DNA of 32,314 nt from an uncultured Chitinophagaceae bacterium (lineage in GTDB: Bacteria > Bacteroidota > Bacteroidia > Chitinophagales > Chitinophagaceae), in contig CAIKTE010000331.1 in assembly GCA_903830285.1 (NCBI GenBank), positions 1 through 32,314 on the forward strand, given 5' to 3'. The number at the start of each line of letters is the position of its first letter. Positions within the stretch are counted from its first letter, which is position 1. The notes beneath the pieces were generated by a model. That model worked only from the letters and a program-made list of their open reading frames with translations. It did no database searches and was not told the origin of the DNA. Below, in pieces: positions 17,983 to 26,415 of the stretch. The position numbers and the translations under genes are program-made.

Positions 17983-18729
17983 ATGAAATCAAATTATTTA
18001 TTGCTGTTAATTGCCATTTTTTCTCTTCCCTCTATGTTTGCATTTGCACAACCACATGAAAGAAACTTTAATGAATCATTTTTATTAAAAGAAAAGTTTA
18101 CGCATGAAAGAGTCTGGGATGCCCAGCGCTCACCTGCTTATCCGCAAGCAGGGAGAGATTGGACACTCTCGGGCTTTAAAAGGGCTTTTGATGTAAGTAA
18201 CAATGCTGTTTTGGACTGGGGTAGATACAATGACCGTTATCTTCAGTTTACAATTGAAGAAGATCACAGCTTCCGTCAGGGAACTTTTATGGATGATGTA
18301 AGTAATTCGCGGGCAAAATATGCTGTTGCACTTACTTTATATGAACGTGATGGAAGATTTGTAAAAGTTGTATCCAGATGGGGCGACCTTATAGGTTTTG
18401 GTTCTACCGGTTTTATGTATGTACAGCAGGGCTCATTCGGAACTTTCTTCTCCTATGATATGATGCGGGAAGGTGGGTCTATTACTTATCGTCCGGATCT
18501 TGCTCAAATAAAAAGTCTCTCAGAAATTATGGATGACCGCAGGCAAAGACCTCATGATAATTATGATAGGGCAATCTCGCAACCACATGAAAGGAGTTTC
18601 AATGAATCTTTTTTATTAAAAGAAAAGTTTACACGTGAAAGAGTATGGGATGCTCAGCGTTCACCTGCATATCCGCAAGCAGGGAGAGATTGGATGCTTT
18701 CAGGATTTAAAAAAACGTTCCTTTTTTGA
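17983..18729 (+). CDS. Secreted protein of unknown family with truncated internal duplication
   Basis: This 248-residue protein has a signal peptide ending in FAFAQ. Residues 23-199 form one unit rich in aromatic and charged residues (ESFLLKEKF, RVWDAQRSPAYPQAGRDW, WGRYNDRYLQFTI, VSRWGDLIGFGSTGF). At residue 200 the unit begins again: 200-246 match 23-69 at 42 of 47 positions, exactly 177 codons later. The second copy stops after GFKKTF with LF and a TGA, so about 130 residues are missing. The DNA copies (from 18049 and from 18580) also differ at silent positions, so the duplication is not recent. I recognise no domain family. The bulk-aromatic pattern suggests a beta-rich extracellular module, but that is inference. 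Confidence 0.75.
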   Translation: MKSNYLLLLIAIFSLPSMFAFAQPHERNFNESFLLKEKFTHERVWDAQRSPAYPQAGRDWTLSGFKRAFDVSNNAVLDWGRYNDRYLQFTIEEDHSFRQGTFMDDVSNSRAKYAVALTLYERDGRFVKVVSRWGDLIGFGSTGFMYVQQGSFGTFFSYDMMREGGSITYRPDLAQIKSLSEIMDDRRQRPHDNYDRAISQPHERSFNESFLLKEKFTRERVWDAQRSPAYPQAGRDWMLSGFKKTFLF

Positions 18730-18787
18730 GACTTTTTTTGGAACAACCTGTTTTTTGATAAAATTACCTCTCCAAATACCCCGCATT

Positions 18788-18853
18788 TTTCCCAAATAAA
18801 CGTTTCATTAATCAAAGTCCCATAAACGCAATATCGAACGTTTATTTGGGAAA
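18788..18853. repeat. 17-bp inverted repeat after the duplicated gene
   Basis: The arms TTTCCCAAATAAACGTT (18788-18804) and its complement (18837-18853) are separated by 32 bases. It lies between the truncated gene and the convergent TPR gene. It may be a terminator for both, or the ends of a small decayed element. Confidence 0.65.
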
Positions 18854-18924
18854 TTATTTAGCTATTCACTACTCTCCTATTTGCTCCGGTACTTGAACCT
18901 GATTGAAAAGCTTGTCTACAAAAA

Positions 18925-20181
18925 TTACTGTGCAGCATTGCGCCTGATAAACAAATTATTCGAGCAGGCAAATAAACCATGCTGCGAATTATTGTCGAGG
19001 TTCTTGAACTTTCCTTTTAAGATACTTTGTCCCGTACTCGCGGGATTATTACCCCTGCCCAATGGCCAGTAACCCTTGGTATCTTTTATTTCAATCTTGG
19101 CAAGGGATGCGATATGCAATCCAAAATCGGTGCAGTTATTACTGTTGAGATTATATCTTCTGCTGCCTGTTTCTTCTATAAAATCAAGGATCTCGATGAA
19201 CTGTTTTTGAGATACGAATTTCCCTACCACTTCATCCCAGTCGTGCAAAGCATCATCCTTAAAAACAGAATTGGTGGAAGGCATGATGGGTGTGGCGGAA
19301 AGCAGATTATCTTTCTCGGGATAAAAGCCGAATGTTTTGGATACGATACTGCTATCTATATTGAACTTGGTGAGCGTAATGAATGTATGCCCCACTGTAC
19401 TCAGCTTATCAAAGATATTATCCTTTCCTGCTGTGGGTTGTTTGATATGTATCAATACGCCAAATGCAGTAGCAGGCTTATTATCATAAAAAGCATCTGT
19501 AACAGCATCATATTCTGTGTAGGGTGAATCTTCTGCCAAAGGATTATTCTTCAATGCAGCAGTATCCGTATGCAGGATCAAACTGTCAATATTCCCATCC
19601 GAAAAAATGGCCGCCGTTGAAGAATCTTCGATGCTGTTAATATTGTACAGGTCTGCCATATGCGCATCAATGGTAGTATCTACTGAAAATATTCGTTTAC
19701 GTTTTCGTTTGAAAAATGTTTGTTGATATACATAGCCCGTTTTATAAAAACACTGCAATGCCAGGGGATATTGTTTGAGATGTGTAAACACAATGGCCAG
19801 ATCGTAATAGAGATGCGACAGGTTTTTATCGTCGCTCAATGTATCTTTTAGTCTTAGCGCCTGTTCTAAATTCTCCAATGCCTTTTTATTATTACCATGA
19901 GCAATATAAGCATCACCCAGACTCAGAAAAGCAATAGCTGCTGCAGTAAAGTCGTGTACTTCTTCGGAATGCTTCAATAATTTTCCGGCTGCATGAACAG
20001 AAAGGATCTTTTTGCGTTCAGAAACATATCCTGCTTCTGAGATCTTCAGCGGATCAACAGCAATGGAATCGGGAATTACAATATTGACGGGACGAACAGT
20101 TGAATCTGTTTGAGCAAATAGATCACTCGATATGCCGAAAGACAAAATAATACTGAAGATCAGGTAATGCTGTTTTCTCAT
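18925..20181 (-). CDS. Exported TPR protein with possible permuted papain-fold (NlpC/P60-like) domain
   Basis: The protein has about 418 residues from the ATG at 20181; the codon upstream is an in-frame TTG. A signal peptide (to about DLFAQ) is followed by two or three TPR-like helical pairs (about 60-155: AAIAFLSLGDAYIAHGNNKK and then ALENLEQALRL; HLYYDLAIVFTHLKQYPLAL). A linker rich in Asp/Ser (about 165-230) follows. The last third contains VGHTFITL (H265), KTFGFYPE and NNCTDFGLHIA (C350). This His-before-Cys order is what permuted papain-fold hydrolases and LRAT/YiiX-like proteins show. I infer a cysteine hydrolase or a related inactive fold; this is not certain. It would act in the periplasm or at the surface. 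Confidence 0.65.
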   Translation of the reverse strand: MRKQHYLIFSIILSFGISSDLFAQTDSTVRPVNIVIPDSIAVDPLKISEAGYVSERKKILSVHAAGKLLKHSEEVHDFTAAAIAFLSLGDAYIAHGNNKKALENLEQALRLKDTLSDDKNLSHLYYDLAIVFTHLKQYPLALQCFYKTGYVYQQTFFKRKRKRIFSVDTTIDAHMADLYNINSIEDSSTAAIFSDGNIDSLILHTDTAALKNNPLAEDSPYTEYDAVTDAFYDNKPATAFGVLIHIKQPTAGKDNIFDKLSTVGHTFITLTKFNIDSSIVSKTFGFYPEKDNLLSATPIMPSTNSVFKDDALHDWDEVVGKFVSQKQFIEILDFIEETGSRRYNLNSNNCTDFGLHIASLAKIEIKDTKGYWPLGRGNNPASTGQSILKGKFKNLDNNSQHGLFACSNNLFIRRNAAQ

Positions 20182-20212
20182 CAATTCCTTTTGTATAAAT
20201 TATTTACTATAT

Positions 20213-20220
20213 CAAATTTA
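20213..20220 (-). promoter_or_regulatory. Possible -7 promoter element of the TPR/papain-like gene
   Basis: On the minus strand TAAATTTG matches TAnnTTTG exactly, 31 bases before the ATG at 20181. No TTG is found at the expected -33 distance, so support is limited. Confidence 0.3.
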
Positions 20221-20266
20221 TAGACTTTTTAATGTTAATGAAAACATATCCCTCATAACAATGGGG

Positions 20267-20460
20267 TTTTATGCCGTTATTGGTGAAATCAACAACATAG
20301 ACGAATTAAGTTAAAGAATAAGATGTCACCCTGAGGCACTCGAAGGGTGAAGTTAAATAACAAAGATCTCGTTCATCATGCTTCGAGAGCCTCAGCATGA
20401 CATAAGCTTCAACATTAAAATATATAAACTTTTTGCCGTTGATAGTGTTTTCACCAACAG
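20267..20460. repeat. Composite palindromic cassette 1 (B-A-A-B)
   Basis: Four modules lie in a row. The first is a GTTGGTGAAAAC-type half-palindrome (20267-20296, TTTTATGCCGTTATTGGTGA). Next is hairpin A1 (20326-20350, stem TCACCCT/AGGGTGA, loop GAGGCACTCGA), then hairpin A2 (20376-20400, stem TCATGCT/AGCATGA, loop TCGAGAGCCTC). The last is another TGCCGTT...TTTTCACCAAC module (20431-20460). The cassette fills the gap between the TPR gene and the end of uspA. The 65-residue frame through it is not a gene. Confidence 0.8.
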
Positions 20461-20471
20461 GGGCGAGAATA

Positions 20472-20909
20472 TCAATGCCTTTTTTTATTGATGGGTACAA
20501 CAATAATAGGCACCACCGAATGCCGTATTATATATTCTGCCGTACTTCCTGTTACCAAATGCATCATCCCTGTTCTCCCATGAGTTCCCATCACCAGGAA
20601 AGTTGTATGCTTTTGTATGCTGAGTTCAATGATATCTTCTTTGGGATCACCGATAAATGATATGATCTCTGTAGGAACATCGGTATGCCTGTCTTCCACT
20701 TCCTTTAATGACTTTAGGGCAAGATCTTTTCGGGCTTCCCATTGATTCTCAAAAACCTGACCCGTATCTAAAGGAACATAATCAATGAATTTATTAATGA
20801 TCGTTACCAGGGTAACCGATGCATTGATCTTTTTTGCCAGAGCATATCCCACTTTTTCCACTTCGGGAGAAAACTCACTGAAATCAAGTGCCATTAAAAT
20901 ATGATTCAT
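20472..20909 (-). CDS. UspA-family universal stress protein
   Basis: This is a 145-residue single-domain Usp protein of the ATP-binding type. It opens with the strand HILMALDFSE. The nucleotide-binding signature G-2x-G-9x-G-S/T is intact (G108, G111, G121, S122, within GTHGRTGMMHLVTGS), and the last strand is VVPIIVVPI. Such proteins bind ATP and dimerise under stress, and the exact role varies. It starts 21 bases after the stop of the DHA2 exporter, so the two are probably co-transcribed. A stress protein behind a TetR-controlled pump suggests one stress response. Confidence 0.92.
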   Translation of the reverse strand: MNHILMALDFSEFSPEVEKVGYALAKKINASVTLVTIINKFIDYVPLDTGQVFENQWEARKDLALKSLKEVEDRHTDVPTEIISFIGDPKEDIIELSIQKHTTFLVMGTHGRTGMMHLVTGSTAEYIIRHSVVPIIVVPINKKRH

Positions 20910-20930
20910 ACAATATATTGTAGCATGAAA

Positions 20931-22499
20931 TTATTCTATATTCCAATCCATCTCTGCTTCATCCAAAACAGCAGGCTTCTTCTTATTCCTGAATAACACC
21001 AACAAAGGTATTAGCAATAAAAAGAATAAACCCAGATAAGTGAACAGGTCTTTATAGGTTAAGAAAGTGGCCTGACCGAATATAGTTCTAGAGATCAAAC
21101 CATACGCATTTGCAGTGGCTGTTTGTATATCGAATCCTTTACCAACAAAAGCATTGGTCAGCATCTTCACCCTATCCTGTGTGGCTGGATCTGTTGCAGT
21201 AATATTTTCTGATAAATAAGAATAGTGTTTTGTAGTATCGATACTGATATAAGTAGTGATCAATGCAATGCCGATGCTTCCCCCCAACTGTCTTACCATA
21301 TTACTTAAAGCAGTACCCTGCGGTATTTCAGTACCTTCTAAATTAGATAGGGAAATGGTGGTGAGCGGAATAAAGATCAATCCCATGGCAAAACCGCGAA
21401 TGATCAATGGCCAGAAAAAATCATGCTCCCCGATCTGCGTATTCAACATACCCATACTGTAACTAAACACAAAAAATAAGAATAGTCCCAGGCCTGCGTA
21501 CACGGCAGGGTGCATCAGTTTTCTTTTCAGTAAAATACCTACAACAGGCATCATCACGGCGGTTGCCAAACTTCCGGGCAGCATCAGCCACCCCGTTTGC
21601 AATGCCGTAAAACCTAATAAGCCCTGACAAAATATGGGTATCACCAATGTTGTACCGTATAAACCGAATCCCAGCACAAAATTGAATAAAGTTCCTGTTG
21701 CAAAGCTGCGGTTATTGAATAAACGTAAATTGACCATCGGGTCTTTTTTCGTCAATTCACGATACACAAAAAACAATCCTGTTACTAAAGCCACTACAGC
21801 TAACACAGTGATATATCTTGTTTCGAACCAATCCTCACTTTGTCCTTTTTCTAATACGATCTGTAAGGAACCTATGGCTGCGATCAGTAATCCCAATGCC
21901 AGCCAGTCCATTTTGACTGACTTCGCTTTCATCATAGGCTCTTTGACATACATCAAGGTTAAGATGGTGGCCAATATGCCGAATGGAATATTGATAAAGA
22001 AGATCCATTGCCAGGACATATTATCCGTAATAAATCCACCCAGTGTCGGACCAATGGCAGGACCAACAATTACTCCCACCCCATAAATGGCATTGGCCAA
22101 TCCTAATTCTTCTTTGGGAAATGTTTCAATTAAGATAGCCTGTGCAGTTGATAATAAACCTCCTCCTCCAATGCCCTGCAAGACCCTGAATGCTACCAAT
22201 TCCCATACATTGGACGACAACCCGCAAAGCACAGAAGCGATCGTGAAGAAGATGATACTGGCAGCGAAATAATATTTACGTCCAAACCTGGCACTCATCC
22301 ATCCCGAAAGCGTGATCATGATCACATTCGATACAGCATATCCCGTGATCACCCATCCGATCTCTTCGAATGTGGCGCCCAGATTACCCATCATTTGCGT
22401 GAGCGATACATTCACAATGCTGGTATCGATCAGTTGCAGCAATGCAGCTGAAACAACCGTAAAGATCACAATGATTTTGTCTGCTGAAAATTTCGCCAT
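20931..22499 (-). CDS. DHA2-family drug:proton antiporter (EmrB/QacA type)
   Basis: This 522-residue MFS exporter has 14 predicted membrane helices, as in EmrB and QacA. It should expel hydrophobic toxic compounds by proton exchange across the inner membrane. The visible motifs are LQLIDTSIVNVSLTQMMGNL in helix 1 (the conserved acidic D of motif D1), GWMSARFGRKYYF (motif A), RVLQGIGGGGL (motif B) and GVIVGPAIGPTLGGFI (antiporter motif C). It lies between tetR (42 bases upstream) and uspA. No EmrA-like adaptor or TolC-like gene is adjacent, so any tripartite partner is encoded elsewhere or absent. Confidence 0.93.
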   Translation of the reverse strand: MAKFSADKIIVIFTVVSAALLQLIDTSIVNVSLTQMMGNLGATFEEIGWVITGYAVSNVIMITLSGWMSARFGRKYYFAASIIFFTIASVLCGLSSNVWELVAFRVLQGIGGGGLLSTAQAILIETFPKEELGLANAIYGVGVIVGPAIGPTLGGFITDNMSWQWIFFINIPFGILATILTLMYVKEPMMKAKSVKMDWLALGLLIAAIGSLQIVLEKGQSEDWFETRYITVLAVVALVTGLFFVYRELTKKDPMVNLRLFNNRSFATGTLFNFVLGFGLYGTTLVIPIFCQGLLGFTALQTGWLMLPGSLATAVMMPVVGILLKRKLMHPAVYAGLGLFLFFVFSYSMGMLNTQIGEHDFFWPLIIRGFAMGLIFIPLTTISLSNLEGTEIPQGTALSNMVRQLGGSIGIALITTYISIDTTKHYSYLSENITATDPATQDRVKMLTNAFVGKGFDIQTATANAYGLISRTIFGQATFLTYKDLFTYLGLFFLLLIPLLVLFRNKKKPAVLDEAEMDWNIE

Positions 22500-22519
22500 T
22501 CGCCTAATTTTTTAAATAA

Positions 22520-22539
22520 ATCGATCATGCAGGATCGAT
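22520..22539. promoter_or_regulatory. Inverted repeat between tetR and the exporter gene
   Basis: The arms ATCGATC and GATCGAT are separated by 6 bases and lie 20 bases before the exporter ATG. This could be a second binding site or a small hairpin that shapes expression in the operon. The match is short. Confidence 0.3.
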
Positions 22540-22541
22540 CC

Positions 22542-23114
22542 TTATGCTTTTAATCCATCCCAGCATAGGTTAAACATTTGTTCTATCAATTCCTTCGTTA
22601 TTTTCTTGCCACTGTATTTGCTATGCTTTACAAATTCATTGATACCGCCCACCATAAAAGTGAGCAGAATAAAACTGTCTGCATCTTTAATGATCTTTTC
22701 CGCCTTGCCTCTTTCTACTAATTTATACAAAGGATGCATCATTTCCTTGGTGATATGCTTTGTTGTTTCTGTAATAAAAGGGGAATGATAACATTGATCC
22801 ATGAATACCGCTTTTTCGAAATGTTCTGTTCTGAATTTCATCAGGTTTAACCAGATCACTTTAAACCCCGTTTTAAAAGGCAGGCTTGCATCATAATCCT
22901 TAAAGTAGATCTCAGCAGAAGCTTTTCTGCATTCCGTGAATAAGGCATTGATCAACTCGTCCTTGCTCTTAAAATAAATGTATAAAGTTCCGGTGGCTAT
23001 TTTAGCAGCACTGGCTATTTCTCCCATAGTGATACCCGCCACCCCTTTATCTTTTACTAACTGTAAAGTGGCTTTAAAAATGTGCTCTGTCTTCTTTTCG
23101 TCTTTAGGTTTCAC
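22542..23114 (-). CDS. TetR/AcrR-family transcriptional regulator
   Basis: This is a one-domain DNA-binding repressor with a C-terminal ligand domain. The helix-turn-helix region reads ITMGEIASAAKIATGTLYIY followed by FKSKDELINALF, the classical TetR pattern. The open frame extends to a GTG at 23144. I prefer the GTG at 23114 (about 190 residues) because it leaves the usual short tail before helix 1, and because a perfect 26-bp palindrome spans 23124-23149, covering the first codons of the longer version. An in-frame TAA directly before 23144 excludes longer forms. The gene precedes the DHA2 pump and uspA on the same strand, so it likely controls them and itself. The inducer is unknown. Confidence 0.9.
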   Translation of the reverse strand: MKPKDEKKTEHIFKATLQLVKDKGVAGITMGEIASAAKIATGTLYIYFKSKDELINALFTECRKASAEIYFKDYDASLPFKTGFKVIWLNLMKFRTEHFEKAVFMDQCYHSPFITETTKHITKEMMHPLYKLVERGKAEKIIKDADSFILLTFMVGGINEFVKHSKYSGKKITKELIEQMFNLCWDGLKA

Positions 23115-23123
23115 TTTCGCAAA

Positions 23124-23149
23124 CTTAAGTGAATAATTATTCACTTAAG
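23124..23149. promoter_or_regulatory. 26-bp perfect palindrome, likely TetR operator
   Basis: The half-site CTTAAGTGAATAA is followed directly by its exact complement with no spacer. It lies 9 bases before the preferred tetR start and would block transcription or initiation when bound. Size and position fit an autoregulatory TetR-family operator. Confidence 0.65.
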
Positions 23150-23247
23150 AATGATTTTTCATTGCTGTCAAATAAATGACGATTGCATGGCGTGGGCTAT
23201 ATTGTTGGGACAGTTGTTTTCTCAGGATCTTGCCAAAGACCCGATCA

Positions 23248-24270
23248 TTAATACTGGAAGAATATTTCGGTAGCGCCGTATCCGAAACGGGCATCATATT
23301 GATTGATGAAGGTCTTCACTTCTTTTCTTGTCTTTAAGATATCATGGATCTCATCACGCAATTTACCGCTACCCACACCATGAATGATGATCAGCGAAAC
23401 CTGATGATGTGCCACAGCCAGATGATACCATTTTTCAAATTCATCCAGCTGCATGGACAGGATCTCGAAATTGCTCATGTGCTTCCAGTTGTCCGACAAC
23501 TTTTCCATATGCAGGTCAACCACCGTTCTCGCAGGTTCTAAATTCTGGCGGATCTTATTGGCTTCATATACTTTATATCCTTTAGCAGCTAATCCCGTTA
23601 ATTCAAATTTATCGTCATCCATTTTATCCGGATATACATCGAAGAGTTTATAAGGAATGGTGGGTTCATTCTTTTGTTTCATTTCCTCTATCCGCTGAAA
23701 TACCTGTTTGGGCTTTAGTTTCAGAGATGTTTCAAAATGCGGTGCTTTCTTTTTTTCGGGATTCAGTAAACTGAAATCGAAATGAAAAGAAGGACTGTCA
23801 TTCACCGTTGCAAAAGAAATATCATGCAAATAAAAATCATGAAATGCAAGTATCTCTGTATTCAATTCAAAATCACTTTCATTCGTGAATTTCTGCGCAT
23901 AATGAAAGGCATAATTCTTATCGGTACGATTGATCAAATGAATTTTCAAAAGATCCACCACTTCATCATTGAATTCGTCCAACGAAAATTTAGGGATGAA
24001 TGATAACCAAACACCATCGGACACTTTGGTCTCGCTGGGTCTTGGTTTTTCTTTGGGAATATTATCTACAAAAACTTTTTCCTTTTTCTTTTCTACCACT
24101 TTCTTTTCGGAGAAGCGTTTAAAATAAGGGAAATCGATCTGATCCATATAGGCGGGAAATTTTACACCACGCACTTCTATCATCACCATCTTGTCATTCA
24201 TGATCTCCACTACCCTGCCCTCTTCATTACTGTGCAGCACTAATATTTCGTCACCAATTTGATATTTCAT
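23248..24270 (-). CDS. DUF2027 / Smr-domain protein
   Basis: This is a 340-residue cytoplasmic protein. The N-terminal ~60 residues form a small KOW-like beta domain (GDEILVLHSNEEGRVVEIMN), followed by a charged linker (KKVVEKKKEKVF) and a central beta-rich DUF2027 region (about 90-245). The last ~90 residues are an Smr domain: TVVDLHMEKL, then IIIHGVGSGKLRDEIHDIL, then ARFGYGATEIFF. Smr domains bind or nick nucleic acids; in other bacteria and in eukaryotes some act in ribosome rescue or mRNA cleavage, and MutS2 carries one. The HGxGxGxLR motif is intact. Its ATG overlaps the stop of the upstream permease gene by four bases, so the two are translated from one message. Confidence 0.9.
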   Translation of the reverse strand: MKYQIGDEILVLHSNEEGRVVEIMNDKMVMIEVRGVKFPAYMDQIDFPYFKRFSEKKVVEKKKEKVFVDNIPKEKPRPSETKVSDGVWLSFIPKFSLDEFNDEVVDLLKIHLINRTDKNYAFHYAQKFTNESDFELNTEILAFHDFYLHDISFATVNDSPSFHFDFSLLNPEKKKAPHFETSLKLKPKQVFQRIEEMKQKNEPTIPYKLFDVYPDKMDDDKFELTGLAAKGYKVYEANKIRQNLEPARTVVDLHMEKLSDNWKHMSNFEILSMQLDEFEKWYHLAVAHHQVSLIIIHGVGSGKLRDEIHDILKTRKEVKTFINQYDARFGYGATEIFFQY

Positions 24271-25958
24271 TCTCCTAGATCCTTTTTTAATTTACTGTTC
24301 TTTTTTCCATAAATAAAATAGATGATCAATCCCACACTCATCCACACAAAGAACCATAACCAGCTGATGGCAGGGATCTCGATCATCAGATACAAACAAC
24401 ACAATGCACCCAGATTGGGTATCAAAGAATAATTTCTGATAAAACTAAGTGTGGATACTACCACAGTGATCACCAGAAATAAAAGAAACAGGAACTCCTG
24501 ATAACCTTGTGTTGAATAATTGGAAAATGCATCCTGCAGTCTTTGATGAAACAACCAGATAAATGCAATTGCGATCAGGGGCAGAATATATTTTCCGTTG
24601 ATATATGGTAATTTAAATCTTCCCTGTGTGGTGTTTTCCAATCGCGGCAAGAGCAATACACCAAAGCAAACCAATACAAATGCAAACAGTGTTCCGATAC
24701 TGGTAAGATCCGTCATTAAACTGCTGGGCATAAATAAGGAAGGAATTCCCACGAGGATCCCTGTGATCACGGTAGCAAATGCAGGTGTATGAAATTTGGG
24801 ATGGATCTTTGCAAATCGTTTAGGCAATAATCCGTCACGGCTCATGCTCATCCATATTCTGGGCTGCCCTAACTGAAACACCAGCATCACACTGGTGGTT
24901 GCTACCACGGCACTGATGGAAATGATATAGCCGATCCATTGCAGATTCAATTTATCAAATACATAAGCCAGCGGATCGGTCACTTTCAATTCTGAATATT
25001 TAACCATCCCTGTCAATACCAAAGCGATCAAAATATACAATACAGTACAGATGATCAAAGAATAGATCATGCCTCTCGGCAGATCGCGTTGGGGATTCTT
25101 ACATTCTTCCGCTGTTGTGCTGATCGCATCAAAGCCAATATAGGCATAGAATACCGCCGATACCCCGGCCAGCACACCACCAAACCCATTGGGCATGAAT
25201 GGATGCCAGTTACCCGTGTTTACATAAAAGAATCCAATGGCGATCACTAAAATGATCACCACTATTTTAAAGATCACCATGAAATTGGTGGTCTTCTTAC
25301 TTTCTTTAATTCCGATATATGCTAATATGGTGATGAGTACCACAATTACAAATGCAGGAAGATTAATGAAAACATGTTTGCCTAAAAAAACAGGCGCACT
25401 GTTCCATGCAGCAATGGCATATTGCATCACTTCACTTAATGGCTGATGTGCATTGCTTGCAGCGATCGCTTCATCAAAATTCTTAGAAGCTGTGATAGGA
25501 TCAGATAGCAACCAGGCAGGCAAATGAATGCCTAATCCCTGTAATAGATTATCAAAGTATCCGCTCCAGCTGATAGCCACCACAATATTTCCGATCGCAT
25601 ATTCCAGTATCAATGCCCAACCGATGATCCATGCTACGATCTCTCCAAAACTAACATACGCATAAGTATAAGCACTGCCTGCAATAGGCACACGACTGGC
25701 AAACTCAGCATAACATAAGGCACTGAATCCGCAGGTAACAGCCGTAATGATAAAAAGGAATGCGATACCCGGTCCGCCGTTAAAAGCTGCCGTACCTATC
25801 GTTGAAAAGATCCCTGCACCAATAATCGCAGCAATACCCATGAAAGTAAGATCACGCACACCCAATACTTTATGTAGCTGATGCGTGTGACCGTCCGTTA
25901 ATCCTGCTTCTGTATCGGCTACTATTTTTTCAATAGACTTCTTTCTGAAAAGCGACAT
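24267..25958 (-). CDS. APC-family amino-acid permease
   Basis: This 563-residue inner-membrane transporter belongs to the amino acid-polyamine-organocation superfamily, closest in pattern to cationic amino-acid transporters such as YfnA. It has at least 12 membrane helices. The first carries the family's unwound substrate-binding motif (IIGAGIFSTIGTA), and SRVPIAGSAYTYAYVSFGE is also typical. A loop of about 60 residues between the third and fourth helices (LLSDPITASKNFDEAIAASN and on) and two extra C-terminal helices make it longer than the common 460-490 residues. The substrate cannot be read from sequence. It overlaps the Smr gene by 4 bp. Confidence 0.9.
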   Translation of the reverse strand: MSLFRKKSIEKIVADTEAGLTDGHTHQLHKVLGVRDLTFMGIAAIIGAGIFSTIGTAAFNGGPGIAFLFIITAVTCGFSALCYAEFASRVPIAGSAYTYAYVSFGEIVAWIIGWALILEYAIGNIVVAISWSGYFDNLLQGLGIHLPAWLLSDPITASKNFDEAIAASNAHQPLSEVMQYAIAAWNSAPVFLGKHVFINLPAFVIVVLITILAYIGIKESKKTTNFMVIFKIVVIILVIAIGFFYVNTGNWHPFMPNGFGGVLAGVSAVFYAYIGFDAISTTAEECKNPQRDLPRGMIYSLIICTVLYILIALVLTGMVKYSELKVTDPLAYVFDKLNLQWIGYIISISAVVATTSVMLVFQLGQPRIWMSMSRDGLLPKRFAKIHPKFHTPAFATVITGILVGIPSLFMPSSLMTDLTSIGTLFAFVLVCFGVLLLPRLENTTQGRFKLPYINGKYILPLIAIAFIWLFHQRLQDAFSNYSTQGYQEFLFLLFLVITVVVSTLSFIRNYSLIPNLGALCCLYLMIEIPAISWLWFFVWMSVGLIIYFIYGKKNSKLKKDLGE

Positions 25959-26090
25959 GCGAATGATTTTGATAAATGGGAAGATAGTAACTAATGTATT
26001 TAGAATATTATTTTATTACACGAATTTTGGCTAATACACATAATTTAAGCAATCCCATTTATCCATTGTTGTAATTTAATCTTTGCTAAT

Positions 26091-26158
26091 GTTCCTTTCT
26101 AAAGAAAAGTCAATGAATTACCGACGCCACGGTTGGGTGTTTTCACCAACCGGTTTCG
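26091..26158 (+). repeat. Interspersed repeat copy 3 (short form)
   Basis: This copy begins GTTCCTTTCTAAAGAAAAGT and contains the hairpin CGGTTGGGTG-TTTT-CACCAACCGG (26129-26153). It matches only the left part of the ~150-bp repeats near 15.7 and 16.9 kb. Confidence 0.7.
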
Positions 26159-26240
26159 GTGAGTTACATACTTTATAAAAAGCTATCATTTGGTAACTTT
26201 AATGCATGCAATTAACACAGTACTATCCACAGTTTTTTAC

Positions 26241-26303
26241 TGCCACGAATGCACGAACTAACAGGAATGATTGTACATTATATTTATTCGTGCATTCGTG
26301 GCA
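26241..26303. repeat. 17-bp inverted repeat, GCCACGAATGCACGAA type
   Basis: Perfect 17-base arms (26241-26257 and 26287-26303) are separated by 29 bases. Two related TTCGTGTAAT direct repeats (26552-26561 and 26571-26580) lie farther along in the same 627-base gap, next to the polyprenyl synthase stop. Confidence 0.7.
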
Positions 26304-26415
26304 TTTCTATTTTCTTCGCCTCTGCTGGTCGCTGACCAACAGGTGTTCGGAAGAAATTTAGACCATCACTTTAACTAATATTTTATGCAGCTGATCGTAG
26401 GAAGATAAATTGAAT

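Noticed and set aside
20306-20660. Frames of 65 and 75 residues over the cassette and the end of uspA
   Set aside because: They read through palindromic repeats or antisense to uspA and show no protein-like pattern.
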